Shown one piece after another: positions 26,790-34,599 of a stretch of DNA of 64,000 nucleotides. Each line of letters starts with the position of its first letter. The first letter of the stretch is position 1. The position numbers and the translations under genes are program-made. The DNA lies in NCBI RefSeq assembly GCF_022430545.2, contig NZ_CP092488.2:2418001-2482000 (forward strand), written 5' to 3'. This DNA is from Mycobacterium paraterrae (GTDB taxonomy: Bacteria; Actinomycetota; Actinomycetes; Mycobacteriales; Mycobacteriaceae). A model generated the notes under the pieces. The model was not told the DNA's origin, searched no databases, and was given only the letters and a program-made list of their open reading frames with translations.

Positions 26790-27419
26790 ATGGCAGGTGG
26801 TACCAAGCGGTTGCCCCGTGCCGTCCGCGAACAGCAGATGCTCGACGCCGCGGTCGAAATGTTCTCCATCAACGGCTATCACGACACCTCGATGGATGCG
26901 ATCGCGGCCAAAGCTGAGATCTCCAAGCCAATGCTGTACCTGTACTACGGCTCCAAAGAGGAACTCTTCGGCGCCTGCTTGGACCGTGAACTGCAGCGAT
27001 TCATCGACGGCGTCCGCGAGGACATCGACCTCAACCAGAGTCCACGAGATCTGCTGCACAACACAATCGTGGCGTTCATGCGCTACATCGACTCCAACCG
27101 GGCGTCCTGGATTGTGATGTACGCCCAGGCGACCAACTCGCAGGCGTTCGCCCACACTGTCCGCGAGGGGCGGGAGCGAATCATCGCCCTGGTCGTACGC
27201 GTCCTGCAGGCGGGGACACGAAACCCCGAGCCTGACACCGATTTCGAGATGATCGCCGCGGCACTTGTGGGCGCCGGTGAGGCCATCGCGACGCGGCTGA
27301 GCACCGGCGACACCGACGTCGACGGCGCCGCCGAAGTGATGATCAACTTGTTCTGGCGCGGCCTGAAAGGCAAGCCGTCCGACAAGGATGCCGCGGAACT
27401 TGCCGGCGAGTCCGATTAG
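26790..27419 (+). CDS. TetR-family regulator (Rv0238-like)
   Basis: A 209-aa TetR regulator. The helix-turn-helix reads TSMDAIAAKAEISKPMLYLY, followed by YGSKEELFGACL. The C-terminal domain has no recognisable ligand motif. I used ATG 26790 (MAGGTKRLP) because similarity starts there. The promoter contains TTACTC, half of the palindrome found before fabG4/fadA2 and fadE5, making this a candidate regulator of that lipid block; this is untested. It precedes the ClC gene by four bases. Confidence 0.88.
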   Translation: MAGGTKRLPRAVREQQMLDAAVEMFSINGYHDTSMDAIAAKAEISKPMLYLYYGSKEELFGACLDRELQRFIDGVREDIDLNQSPRDLLHNTIVAFMRYIDSNRASWIVMYAQATNSQAFAHTVREGRERIIALVVRVLQAGTRNPEPDTDFEMIAAALVGAGEAIATRLSTGDTDVDGAAEVMINLFWRGLKGKPSDKDAAELAGESD

Positions 27420-27423
27420 TTGA

Positions 27424-28659
27424 ATGCGCAGCCGCACCGTCGATTTCGCGTGTGCGGTCGTCGCCGTTGGGCTGCTGGCCGGCTGCGCCGGTTTGGCGAC
27501 GACCTTCCTTTTGCGCTCGATCGAGCACCTCACGTATCACTATGTGTTCGGCTCCCTGCTCGAGGGTGTCACCGCGAGCAGCCCTGTTCGGCGGGCCGTC
27601 GGACCGGTGATCGGGGGTGCACTGGCCGGCCTGGGCTGGTGGATTCTCCGGCCCAGGACCGAAGTCGCGCCGCTGGCTGCGGCCGTCCGGAACCGAGAGC
27701 GAATTCGCTTCTGGCCGTTCACGTTCGACGCGGCTCTGCAAGTCCTGGTGGTCGGTTCCGGCGCATCGCTGGGCCGGGAGGTCGCACCGCGCCAGTTGGC
27801 CGTCGCGCTGGGAAATGTCGCCACCGGCTGGATAACGCGGCTCACGGAGCGAGACCGTCAGATCCTGTTGGCCTGCGCGGCGGGCGCCGGGTTGGGCGCG
27901 GTGTATTCGGTGCCGCTCGGTGGCGCCCTGTTCACCCTGCGCATCATGTTGAAGAGCTGGCATCCCCGCGCGGTGGGCGCCGCCTTGATCTCGTCGAGCC
28001 TGGCCGTCTCGGTGTCGTCATTCATCACCCATGACCAGCCGAACCTGCACTGGCCCAACCCGGATGTGTCCTACCGGCTGTTCGCCTACGCGGTGGCGCT
28101 GGCCCCACTGACGCTGATGGTCGGGCTGGTGTTCAACCGGCTGATGGGATGGGCCGGCCAACGCGAACTGCCGAAGTCGTGGCTGATGATCCCCGGCATC
28201 GCCGGCGCGGGGTTGTTCGTGGGCGTGTGCTCACACTGGTGGCCCGAATTGCCCGGCAACGGTCGTTCAATCCTCAACCTGATTCTTGCCGGCGGCATGA
28301 CAATCGAATCAGCGGCGATCATCTTGGTACTCAAACTCGTGGCCACCGCGGCGTTCCTGCGAGCGGGCGCGAGGGGCGGACTGTTCACTCCCGCGCTGGC
28401 GACCGGCGCGGCGGCCGGAACATTGTTCGTACTGACGGTCAACGCGATGGCGGGCACTCACTACGGCGTGCCCGCAATCGCCTTGGCCGGCTCGGCGGGG
28501 GTGCTGGCCATCACCCAGAACGCGCCGCTGTGGGCGGCGATCTTCGTGTGGGAGCTGGCCAGACCACCGCTGTGGCTGTCGCTAGTGTTCCTCGCCGCGG
28601 CGGCGAGCACCTACGGCTTGCGCCTCGTCGTCCGGCGCCTCCCGCTACAGCGCGCGTAG
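27424..28659 (+). CDS. ClC-family chloride channel/transporter
   Basis: A 411-aa polytopic protein of the ClC family, with about ten membrane spans. Conserved ion-path elements are GSGASLGREVAP (variant of GREGP, glutamate kept), PLGGALFTLR and GGLFTPALATGA; no CBS domains follow. It would conduct or exchange chloride for protons. The start lies four bases after the TetR stop, so the regulator may control it. The stop region overlaps the converging htdX gene by 15 bases. The GREVAP variant changes the canonical selectivity motif, so ion specificity may differ. Confidence 0.87.
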   Translation: MRSRTVDFACAVVAVGLLAGCAGLATTFLLRSIEHLTYHYVFGSLLEGVTASSPVRRAVGPVIGGALAGLGWWILRPRTEVAPLAAAVRNRERIRFWPFTFDAALQVLVVGSGASLGREVAPRQLAVALGNVATGWITRLTERDRQILLACAAGAGLGAVYSVPLGGALFTLRIMLKSWHPRAVGAALISSSLAVSVSSFITHDQPNLHWPNPDVSYRLFAYAVALAPLTLMVGLVFNRLMGWAGQRELPKSWLMIPGIAGAGLFVGVCSHWWPELPGNGRSILNLILAGGMTIESAAIILVLKLVATAAFLRAGARGGLFTPALATGAAAGTLFVLTVNAMAGTHYGVPAIALAGSAGVLAITQNAPLWAAIFVWELARPPLWLSLVFLAAAASTYGLRLVVRRLPLQRA

Positions 28660-29493
28660 CGTCCCGGTGAGGTGCGGGTACCCCTTGGAGATGTTGCGCA
28701 GGCTGATGTCCCAGCCATCCTGGACCTGGTCGACGTAGAGTCCGACGCTGGCCGGCAGCACCACCGGCTTGCCGAACCGAACCGTGTACTTCACGGCGTC
28801 GGGAAGGCTTGCCTCAAGATTCGCCAAAACCGCTGCGGCACTGAACATCCCGTGGGCAATCACGGTGGGGAATCCGAACAGCTTGGCGCCGACCGAACTC
28901 GTGTGGATCGGGTTGTGGTCGCCGCCGACGCCGGCGTAGCGGCGAATCTGACCGGGGCTTATCCGCAGGATCGCCTTGGGCGCCGGCAACTTCGGTTGCT
29001 TCTGCGGCGGCGGCTTGGGCTGGTCGGACAGGCTGGTGCGTTGCTGGTGGAGGAACGTCGTGACCTGATGCCAGGCCACTTCGTTGCCGACGCTGACGTC
29101 GGTGACGACGTCGACCAGCAGACCCTTGCGGTGTTCGCGCAGATTCTCCGCATGTACCGCGACGTTGACCGTGTCCGTCACCCTGATTGGGCGGTACTGG
29201 GTGATCTCGTTCTCCAGGTGCACCGAACCCATTGCGGCGAACGGAAAGTCAAAGCCGGTCACTAGCGACATCACCGTCGGGAAGGTCAGCGCGAAGGGAT
29301 ATGTCAGCGGCACGGTGTCGCCGTAGCGCAGGCCGGTGACCTCCGCGTATTCGGCCACGTTGACACGGTCGATCGGTAACTCCTCGACCGTCACGGTCCG
29401 ATCGGGCAACTGGCCGCCGCGTGGCACGAACGGCAGCGCTCCGACTGCCGCGCGCAGCATGTTTTGCAAGCCGCTGGGCTGTTGGTCAGTCAC
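28645..29493 (-). CDS. htdX: (3R)-hydroxyacyl-ACP/CoA dehydratase HtdX
   Basis: A 282-aa double hotdog-fold dehydratase with a C-terminal MaoC-like domain. The hydratase-2 active-site motif is in GVGGDHNPIHTSSVGAKLFG, followed by VIAHGMF; the catalytic pair is the Asp and His of DHNPIH. It interconverts 3-hydroxyacyl and trans-2-enoyl thioesters. It starts with GTG six bases after the fabG4 stop, forming a reductase-dehydratase pair. The exact carrier (ACP or CoA) is not determined by sequence. Confidence 0.9.
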   Translation of the reverse strand: MTDQQPSGLQNMLRAAVGALPFVPRGGQLPDRTVTVEELPIDRVNVAEYAEVTGLRYGDTVPLTYPFALTFPTVMSLVTGFDFPFAAMGSVHLENEITQYRPIRVTDTVNVAVHAENLREHRKGLLVDVVTDVSVGNEVAWHQVTTFLHQQRTSLSDQPKPPPQKQPKLPAPKAILRISPGQIRRYAGVGGDHNPIHTSSVGAKLFGFPTVIAHGMFSAAAVLANLEASLPDAVKYTVRFGKPVVLPASVGLYVDQVQDGWDISLRNISKGYPHLTGTLRAL

Positions 29494-29499
29494 TTGGTG

Positions 29500-30867
29500 T
29501 CACGCTCCCAGCATGGCTTGGCCGCAGACACGAATCGTGTTGCCTGTCACCGCGTTCGAGGCCGGGCTGGCGAAGTAGGCGATCGCCTCGGCCACGTCGA
29601 CCGGTTGGCCGCCCTGGTACAGCGAGTTGAGCCGCCGCCCCACCTCGCGGGTGGCAAGCGGAATGGCCGCCGTCATCTTGGTTTCGATGAAGCCCGGTGC
29701 GATCGCGTTGATCGTGACGCCCTTTTCGGCCAGCTTGGGAGCAAGTGCATCGGTGAGCCCGATCATGCCGGCCTTGGTGGTGGCGTAGTTGGTCTGCCCA
29801 CGGTTGCCCGCGATGCCGGCCATCGACGACAGGCCGATCACCCGGCCGCCCTCGCCGATGCTGCCATTCTCCACCAAACCTTCGGTAAGACGTTGAGGCG
29901 CAAGCAAGTTGACTGCCAGCACCGAATTCCACCGCGCGTCGTCCATGTTGGCGAGCAACTTGTCGCGGGTGATCCCGGCGTTGTTCACCAAAATGTCGGC
30001 GTGGCCGTTGTAGTGGTCGCGCAGGTGCTCGGTGATCTTCTCGACGGCATCGGGAGCGGTGACGTCGAGAGCCAGCGCCGTGCCGCCGATGCGGGTGGCC
30101 GTCTCCGACAACGCCTCGGCGGCGGACTCCACGTCGATAGCGACCACGCGGGCCCCGTCCCGGGCGAACACCTCGGCGATCGTCGCGCCGATGCCGCGGG
30201 CGGCACCGGTCACGATGCCGACCTTGCCGTCGAGCGGCCGGTCCCAATCCCGGGGCGGGGTGGAGTCAGCGGGTCCGACGTAGAACACCTGGCCGTCGAC
30301 ATAGGCCGACTTCCCGGACAGCAGGAACCGCAATGTCGACTCGATGCCGGTCGCCGCGGGCTTGGCGTCGGGGGACAAATACACCAGCGAAATCGTCGAC
30401 CCGTGCTGCAGTTCCTTACCCAGCGAACGGGTAAAGCCCTCGAGCGCGCGCTGCGCGATCCGCTCGTCGCTGCTTTCCGCTTCGGCAGGGGTAGTGCCGA
30501 TGACGACCAGCCGTCCGTTGTGCGCGATGTTGCGCATCAGCGGGGTGAAGAATTCGTGCAGGGCCGTCAGCTTGGCCGGCGTGGTGATGCCGGTGGCGTC
30601 GAACACCAGGCCGCCGAACGAATCCGCCCACCGGCCGCCGAGGTTCGCACCCACGACGTCGTAGTCGGCGTCCAGTGCCGCACGCAGCGGCTCGACCACT
30701 CGGCCCTCGCCCCCGATCAGCAACGACCCGGCCAGCGGCGGCTCGCCTGCCCGATAGCGCCGCAGCTTCTCGGGCTGCGGCACGCCGAGTTGCTTGGCGA
30801 GAAATGCACCGGGCCCGGAGTTGACGACTTGGGAAAATAGATCGGGTGCCACAGGGTTGCCTCTCAT
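29500..30867 (-). CDS. fabG4: High-molecular-weight beta-ketoacyl reductase FabG4
   Basis: A 455-aa SDR enzyme with two Rossmann-type halves. The N-terminal half (about 45-200) is a degenerate flavodoxin-like domain; the C-terminal half holds the cofactor loop TGAARGIG (220-227), NNAG (295-298) and the catalytic Ser348, Tyr361 and Lys365. It reduces 3-ketoacyl thioesters, probably with NADH. ATG 30867 gives the usual length; GTG 30852 is an alternative. It is co-directional with htdX and divergent from fadA2. The shared 107-base promoter contains a palindromic operator at 30902. Confidence 0.92.
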   Translation of the reverse strand: MRGNPVAPDLFSQVVNSGPGAFLAKQLGVPQPEKLRRYRAGEPPLAGSLLIGGEGRVVEPLRAALDADYDVVGANLGGRWADSFGGLVFDATGITTPAKLTALHEFFTPLMRNIAHNGRLVVIGTTPAEAESSDERIAQRALEGFTRSLGKELQHGSTISLVYLSPDAKPAATGIESTLRFLLSGKSAYVDGQVFYVGPADSTPPRDWDRPLDGKVGIVTGAARGIGATIAEVFARDGARVVAIDVESAAEALSETATRIGGTALALDVTAPDAVEKITEHLRDHYNGHADILVNNAGITRDKLLANMDDARWNSVLAVNLLAPQRLTEGLVENGSIGEGGRVIGLSSMAGIAGNRGQTNYATTKAGMIGLTDALAPKLAEKGVTINAIAPGFIETKMTAAIPLATREVGRRLNSLYQGGQPVDVAEAIAYFASPASNAVTGNTIRVCGQAMLGA

Positions 30868-30901
30868 GCTGTCGGGTATCTGTACGGTAGTCGAGAGCTA
30901 A

Positions 30902-30917
30902 CTTACTCCAGAGTAAG
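30902..30917. promoter_or_regulatory. Palindromic operator between fabG4 and fadA2
   Basis: CTTACTC-CA-GAGTAAG is a perfect inverted repeat in the divergent promoter. It shares the TTAC-N6-GTAA layout with sites before fadE5 at 34459 and 34485, implying common control of fabG4-htdX, fadA2 and fadE5. Confidence 0.65.
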
Positions 30918-30974
30918 AACAGTGAGTAGGATGGCTCCCAACACCGGATAACCATCTATTGACGGAGATAAGCG

Positions 30975-32321
30975 TTGCCTACACAAGACGCCTCAGCTGA
31001 AAGCACCTCTGCAAGTTCCCAGGCGACCGCCGCCAAACGACGCGTCGCAGTGCTGGGTGGCAACCGGATCCCGTTCGCGCGCTCGGACCGGGCCTATGCC
31101 CAGGCATCGAACCAGGACATGTTCACGGCCGCCCTAGGCGGGCTGGTCGACCGGTTCGACCTGTCCGGCGAGCGTCTCGGCGCGGTCATCGGTGGCGCGG
31201 TGCTCAAGCACAGCCGCGACTTCAACCTGATGCGCGAATGTGTGCTCGGATCGGCCCTGTCGTCCTACACGCCGGCGTTCGACCTGCAGCAGGCCTGCGG
31301 CACCGGCCTCCAGGCCGCGATCGCGGCTGCCGACGGCATCGCCGCGGGGCGTTATGAAGCCGCCGCCGCCGGCGGTGTGGACACCACCTCGGATGCACCG
31401 ATCGCGCTGGGTAACAACCTGCGTCACACGCTGCTCGGGCTGCGTCGCGCCAAGTCCAACGTCGACCGGCTCAAGCTGGTCGGCAAGCTGCCGGCCAGCC
31501 TCGGTGTGGAGATCCCGGTGAACAGCGAGCCGCGCACCGGGCTGTCAATGGGCGAGCACCAGGCGATCACCGCCAAGCAGATGGGCATCAAGCGGGTCGA
31601 CCAAGACGAGCTGGCCGCGGCCAGCCACCGCAACATGGCGGCGGCATACGACCGCGGCTTCTTCGACGACCTGGTCACCCCGTTTCTGGGCCTCTACCGC
31701 GACGACAACCTGCGACCGGACTCGTCGGCGGAGAAGCTGGCCAAGCTCAAGCCGGTGTTCGGAGTGAAAGCCGGCGACGCAACGATGACCGCAGGCAACT
31801 CGACGCCGTTGACCGACGGCGCCTCGGTTGCCCTCCTGGCGACCGAAGATTGGGCCAAGGAGCACTCGATCACCCCGCTGGCTTACTGGGTCGATGCCGA
31901 GACAGCGTCGGTCGACTACGTCAACGGCGCCGACGGGCTGCTGATGGCGCCGACGTACGCGGTGCCCCGCCTGCTGGCCCGCAATGGGCTCACCCTGCAG
32001 GATTTCGACTTCTACGAGATCCACGAGGCGTTCGCATCCGTGGTGCTGGCGCACTTGCAGGCTTGGGAGTCCGAGGAATACTGCAAGGAGCGGCTGGGTC
32101 TGGACGCAGCCCTGGGGTCCATCGACCGGTCCAAGCTGAACGTCAACGGGTCTTCGCTGGCCGCCGGCCACCCGTTCGCCGCCACCGGCGGACGGATCCT
32201 GGCGCAGCTGGCCAAGCAGCTCCACGAGGCCAAGGCCGCCAATGGCGGCAAACCGGTGCGCGGGCTGATTTCGATCTGCGCGGCCGGTGGCCAGGGTGTC
32301 GCCGCCATCTTGGAGGCCTGA
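30975..32321 (+). CDS. fadA2: Acetyl-CoA acetyltransferase / 3-ketoacyl-CoA thiolase FadA2
   Basis: A 448-aa thiolase that cleaves 3-ketoacyl-CoA or condenses acetyl-CoA. Catalytic residues are the acyl-accepting Cys108 in QQACGTGLQ, His399 in AGHPFAATG and Cys435 in SICAAGGQG; the NEAFA-type loop appears as IHEAFAS. The N-terminal 20 residues are Ser/Ala/Thr-rich and unlike the core, so the TTG start at 30975 rests mainly on its GGAG site 8 bases upstream. It diverges from fabG4 across the operator at 30902 and is followed by the F6-type sRNA. Confidence 0.9.
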   Translation: MPTQDASAESTSASSQATAAKRRVAVLGGNRIPFARSDRAYAQASNQDMFTAALGGLVDRFDLSGERLGAVIGGAVLKHSRDFNLMRECVLGSALSSYTPAFDLQQACGTGLQAAIAAADGIAAGRYEAAAAGGVDTTSDAPIALGNNLRHTLLGLRRAKSNVDRLKLVGKLPASLGVEIPVNSEPRTGLSMGEHQAITAKQMGIKRVDQDELAAASHRNMAAAYDRGFFDDLVTPFLGLYRDDNLRPDSSAEKLAKLKPVFGVKAGDATMTAGNSTPLTDGASVALLATEDWAKEHSITPLAYWVDAETASVDYVNGADGLLMAPTYAVPRLLARNGLTLQDFDFYEIHEAFASVVLAHLQAWESEEYCKERLGLDAALGSIDRSKLNVNGSSLAAGHPFAATGGRILAQLAKQLHEAKAANGGKPVRGLISICAAGGQGVAAILEA

Positions 32322-32339
32322 GCCCGTCGCCGCAGGTCC

Positions 32340-32365
32340 GGTTTAGTCACCCGACACCTCGGGTA
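32340..32365 (+). promoter_or_regulatory. SigF-type promoter of the F6-like sRNA
   Basis: GGTTT at 32340-32344 and GGGTA at 32361-32365 with a 16-base spacer match the mycobacterial SigF consensus. No protein gene follows on this strand, so it drives a non-coding transcript. Confidence 0.75.
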
Positions 32366-32371
32366 GCCAGC

Positions 32372-32507
32372 GGGTTGGATAGCTCCGTGTTGCCGTCAGA
32401 CCCCCGACCCGATGGCAGCGCGGGGCGTCCTTGAATGCTCCCGGTCGCGGGCAGCAGACCAAGACCGGGGCCGCCACGGAAAGAGGGGATCTCGCGGCGG
32501 CCCCTCC
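32372..32507 (+). ncRNA. F6 (ncRv10243/Mcr14)-like small RNA
   Basis: Lies between fadA2 and fadE5, the location of the SigF-dependent sRNA F6 in M. tuberculosis, and has a SigF promoter at the right distance. The transcript should begin about 7 bases after GGGTA, near 32372. It contains unpaired C-rich stretches (GACCCCCGACCC), typical of mycobacterial sRNAs, and a 3' hairpin with 9-bp arms GGGGCCGCC/GGCGGCCCC at 32467-32504. Both ends are estimates; the tuberculosis RNA is about 100 nt, so this one may end or be processed earlier. Targets cannot be read from sequence. Confidence 0.7.
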
Positions 32508-32521
32508 AGAACTACCGAAAC

Positions 32522-32559
32522 GCAAAATCCCCCGTCTCCGAAGAGGCGGGGGATTTTGC
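32522..32559. terminator. Strong intrinsic bidirectional terminator
   Basis: A 17-bp stem (GCAAAATCCCCCGTCTC at 32522-32538 with its complement at 32543-32559, one G-U pair) closes on a CGAA tetraloop. The A/T-rich outer stem gives a T-tract on both strands, so it can end transcription from the sRNA side and from fadE5. Confidence 0.85.
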
Positions 32560-32572
32560 TGTGTTGCTTGTG

Positions 32573-34408
32573 TCAGAACGCGGCTTCGTCGAGTTCCATG
32601 AGGTCGTTGTCGATGTGCTCCAACACCTGGCGGGTGCTGGTCAACAGCGGCAGGAAGTTCTTGGCGAAGAACGACGCCACCGCGATCTTGCCCTCGTAGT
32701 ACGAGCGATCGGCGTCGCTGCAGCCGGAGTCGAGAGCTTCCAGGGCCACCGCCGCCTGACGCTGCAGCAGCCAGCCGATGACCAGGTCACCGACGCTCAT
32801 CAGGAAGCGCACCGAACCGGTGCCGACCTTGTAGATGCTGGAGATGTCCTCTTGTGCCGCCATCAGGTAGCCGGTCAGCGTCGCGGCCATCGCCTGCACG
32901 TCCTCCAGGGCGGTGGACAGCAGCGCCCGCTCGGCCTTCAGGCGGCCGTTACCGGACTCGTTCTTGATGAACTCCTCGATCTGACCGGACACGTGGGCCA
33001 GCGCCACACCCTTGTCGCGGACGATCTTGCGGAAGAAGAAGTCCTGCGCCTGGATGGCTGTGGTGCCCTCGTAGAGCGAGTCGATCTTGGCGTCACGGAT
33101 GTACTGCTCGATCGGGTAGTCCTGCAAGAAGCCGGACCCACCGAAGGTCTGCAGGCTCTCGGTGAGCTTGGCGTATGCCTGCTCAGAGCCCACGCCCTTG
33201 ACGATCGGCAGCATCAGGTCGTTGACCTTCACCGCCAGATCGGCGTCCACGCCGTGCAGTGCCTTGGCGACCGCTGCGTCCTGGTAGGTCGCGGTGTAGA
33301 GGTACAGACCACGCAGGCCTTCGGCGTATGCCTTCTGGGTCATCAGGCTGCGGCGCACATCGGGGTGATGCGTGATCGTCACGCGCGGCGCGGTCTTGTC
33401 GGTCATCTGGGTCAGGTCAGCGCCCTGCACGCGCTCCTTGGCGTAGGCCAGGGCGTTGAGGTAACCGGTGGACAGCGTCGCAATGGCCTTGGTACCGACC
33501 AGCATGCGGGCATTCTCGATCACCTCGAACATCTGCGCGATGCCGTTGTGCACCTCGCCGACCAGCCAGCCCTTGGCCGGTACGCCGTGCTGACCAAAGG
33601 TGAGCTCACATGTCGCGGAGACCTTCAGGCCCATCTTGTGCTCGACGTTGGTGACGAAGACACCGTTGCGCTCGCCCGGTTCGCCGGTCTCGAAGTCGAA
33701 CAGGAACTTCGGCACGAAGAACAGCGACAGACCCTTGGTGCCCGGTCCGGCGCCCTCGGGGCGGGCCAGCACGAGGTGGAAGATGTTCTCGAACATGTCG
33801 TCGGAGTCACCCGAGGTGATGAAGCGCTTCACACCGTCGATGTGCCACGAGCCATCGTCCTGCTGGATGGCCTTGGTGCGACCGGCGCCGACGTCCGAAC
33901 CGGCGTCCGGCTCGGTGAGCACCATGGTGGAGCCCCAACCGCGCTCGGCGGCCAGGATGGCCCACTTCTTCTGCTCTTCGGTGGCCAGGTTGTAGAATAT
34001 CTGCGCGAAACCGGCGCCACCGGCGTACATCCAGACGGCCGGGTTGGCACCCAGCAGGTGCTCGTGCAGCGCCCACAGCATGACCTTGGGCATCGGCATG
34101 CCGCCCAGCTCTTCGTCCAGGCCGACTTTGTCCCAGCCGGCCTCGATGACTGCGTGCACCGACTGCTTGAACGAGTCGGGCAGCTTCACGGAGTGGGTCT
34201 CCGGATCGAACACGGGCGGATTGCGGTCACCCTCGACGAACGAGTCGGCGACAGGCCCCTCGGCCAGCCGGCTCATCTCGACGAGCATCTCGCGGGCGGT
34301 GTCGGCATCAAGGTCGGCGTAGTCCCCCTCGCCGAAAGACTTGTCGACACCCAGCACCTCGAACAGGTTGAATACCTGGTCGCGGACGTTGCTCTTGTAG
34401 TGGCTCAC
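32573..34408 (-). CDS. fadE5: Acyl-CoA dehydrogenase FadE5
   Basis: A 611-aa FAD enzyme introducing the trans-2 double bond in acyl-CoA, with broad chain-length use reported for the family. It has the standard ACAD core (TMVLTEPDAGSDVGAG for FAD/substrate contacts, VKRFITSG) and an extra C-terminal helical domain, so it is longer than ordinary ACADs. The catalytic glutamate is in DSLYEGTTAIQ. GTG 34408 matches relatives (SHYKSNVRDQ) and has a GAGGAGG site; the frame extends nine codons further without similarity. Upstream lie two TTAC-N6-GTAA operators. Confidence 0.93.
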   Translation of the reverse strand: MSHYKSNVRDQVFNLFEVLGVDKSFGEGDYADLDADTAREMLVEMSRLAEGPVADSFVEGDRNPPVFDPETHSVKLPDSFKQSVHAVIEAGWDKVGLDEELGGMPMPKVMLWALHEHLLGANPAVWMYAGGAGFAQIFYNLATEEQKKWAILAAERGWGSTMVLTEPDAGSDVGAGRTKAIQQDDGSWHIDGVKRFITSGDSDDMFENIFHLVLARPEGAGPGTKGLSLFFVPKFLFDFETGEPGERNGVFVTNVEHKMGLKVSATCELTFGQHGVPAKGWLVGEVHNGIAQMFEVIENARMLVGTKAIATLSTGYLNALAYAKERVQGADLTQMTDKTAPRVTITHHPDVRRSLMTQKAYAEGLRGLYLYTATYQDAAVAKALHGVDADLAVKVNDLMLPIVKGVGSEQAYAKLTESLQTFGGSGFLQDYPIEQYIRDAKIDSLYEGTTAIQAQDFFFRKIVRDKGVALAHVSGQIEEFIKNESGNGRLKAERALLSTALEDVQAMAATLTGYLMAAQEDISSIYKVGTGSVRFLMSVGDLVIGWLLQRQAAVALEALDSGCSDADRSYYEGKIAVASFFAKNFLPLLTSTRQVLEHIDNDLMELDEAAF

Positions 34409-34458
34409 TAGGTTCCTCCTCGATGAGAACGCCACATGAGGTTGGGTACTCGGAATAA

Positions 34459-34474
34459 GTTACCCACCAGTAAC
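34459..34474. promoter_or_regulatory. fadE5 promoter operator, site 1
   Basis: GTTAC-CCACCA-GTAAC inverted repeat, 51 bases upstream of the fadE5 start. Same TTAC-N6-GTAA layout as the fabG4/fadA2 operator. Confidence 0.6.
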
Positions 34475-34484
34475 ACGGCTAAAC

Positions 34485-34500
34485 TATACCGGCGAGTAAC
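34485..34500. promoter_or_regulatory. fadE5 promoter operator, site 2
   Basis: TATACCGGCGAGTAAC, a slightly degenerate copy of the same operator centred 26 bp from site 1. Two sites on the same helix face suggest paired dimer binding. Confidence 0.5.
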
Positions 34501-34531
34501 CAGTTGCAAGCGACTGTGAGCTAAATATCAA

Positions 34532-34543
34532 CCAACTAGTTGG
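34532..34543. promoter_or_regulatory. Perfect 12-bp palindrome before the dioxygenase gene
   Basis: CCAACTAGTTGG, just downstream of an A/T-rich CTAAATATC stretch and 57 bases before the likely oxygenase start. Candidate operator; its regulator is unknown. Confidence 0.35.
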
Positions 34544-34599
34544 GCTCGGGCTGGATTAGACGGTGGCGTGCCCGTCTAGCTGCGGTGATGATGAAGGGC

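Noticed and set aside
32435..34411. 658-aa plus-strand frame
   Set aside because: Antisense of fadE5; long because of high GC, with no family features.
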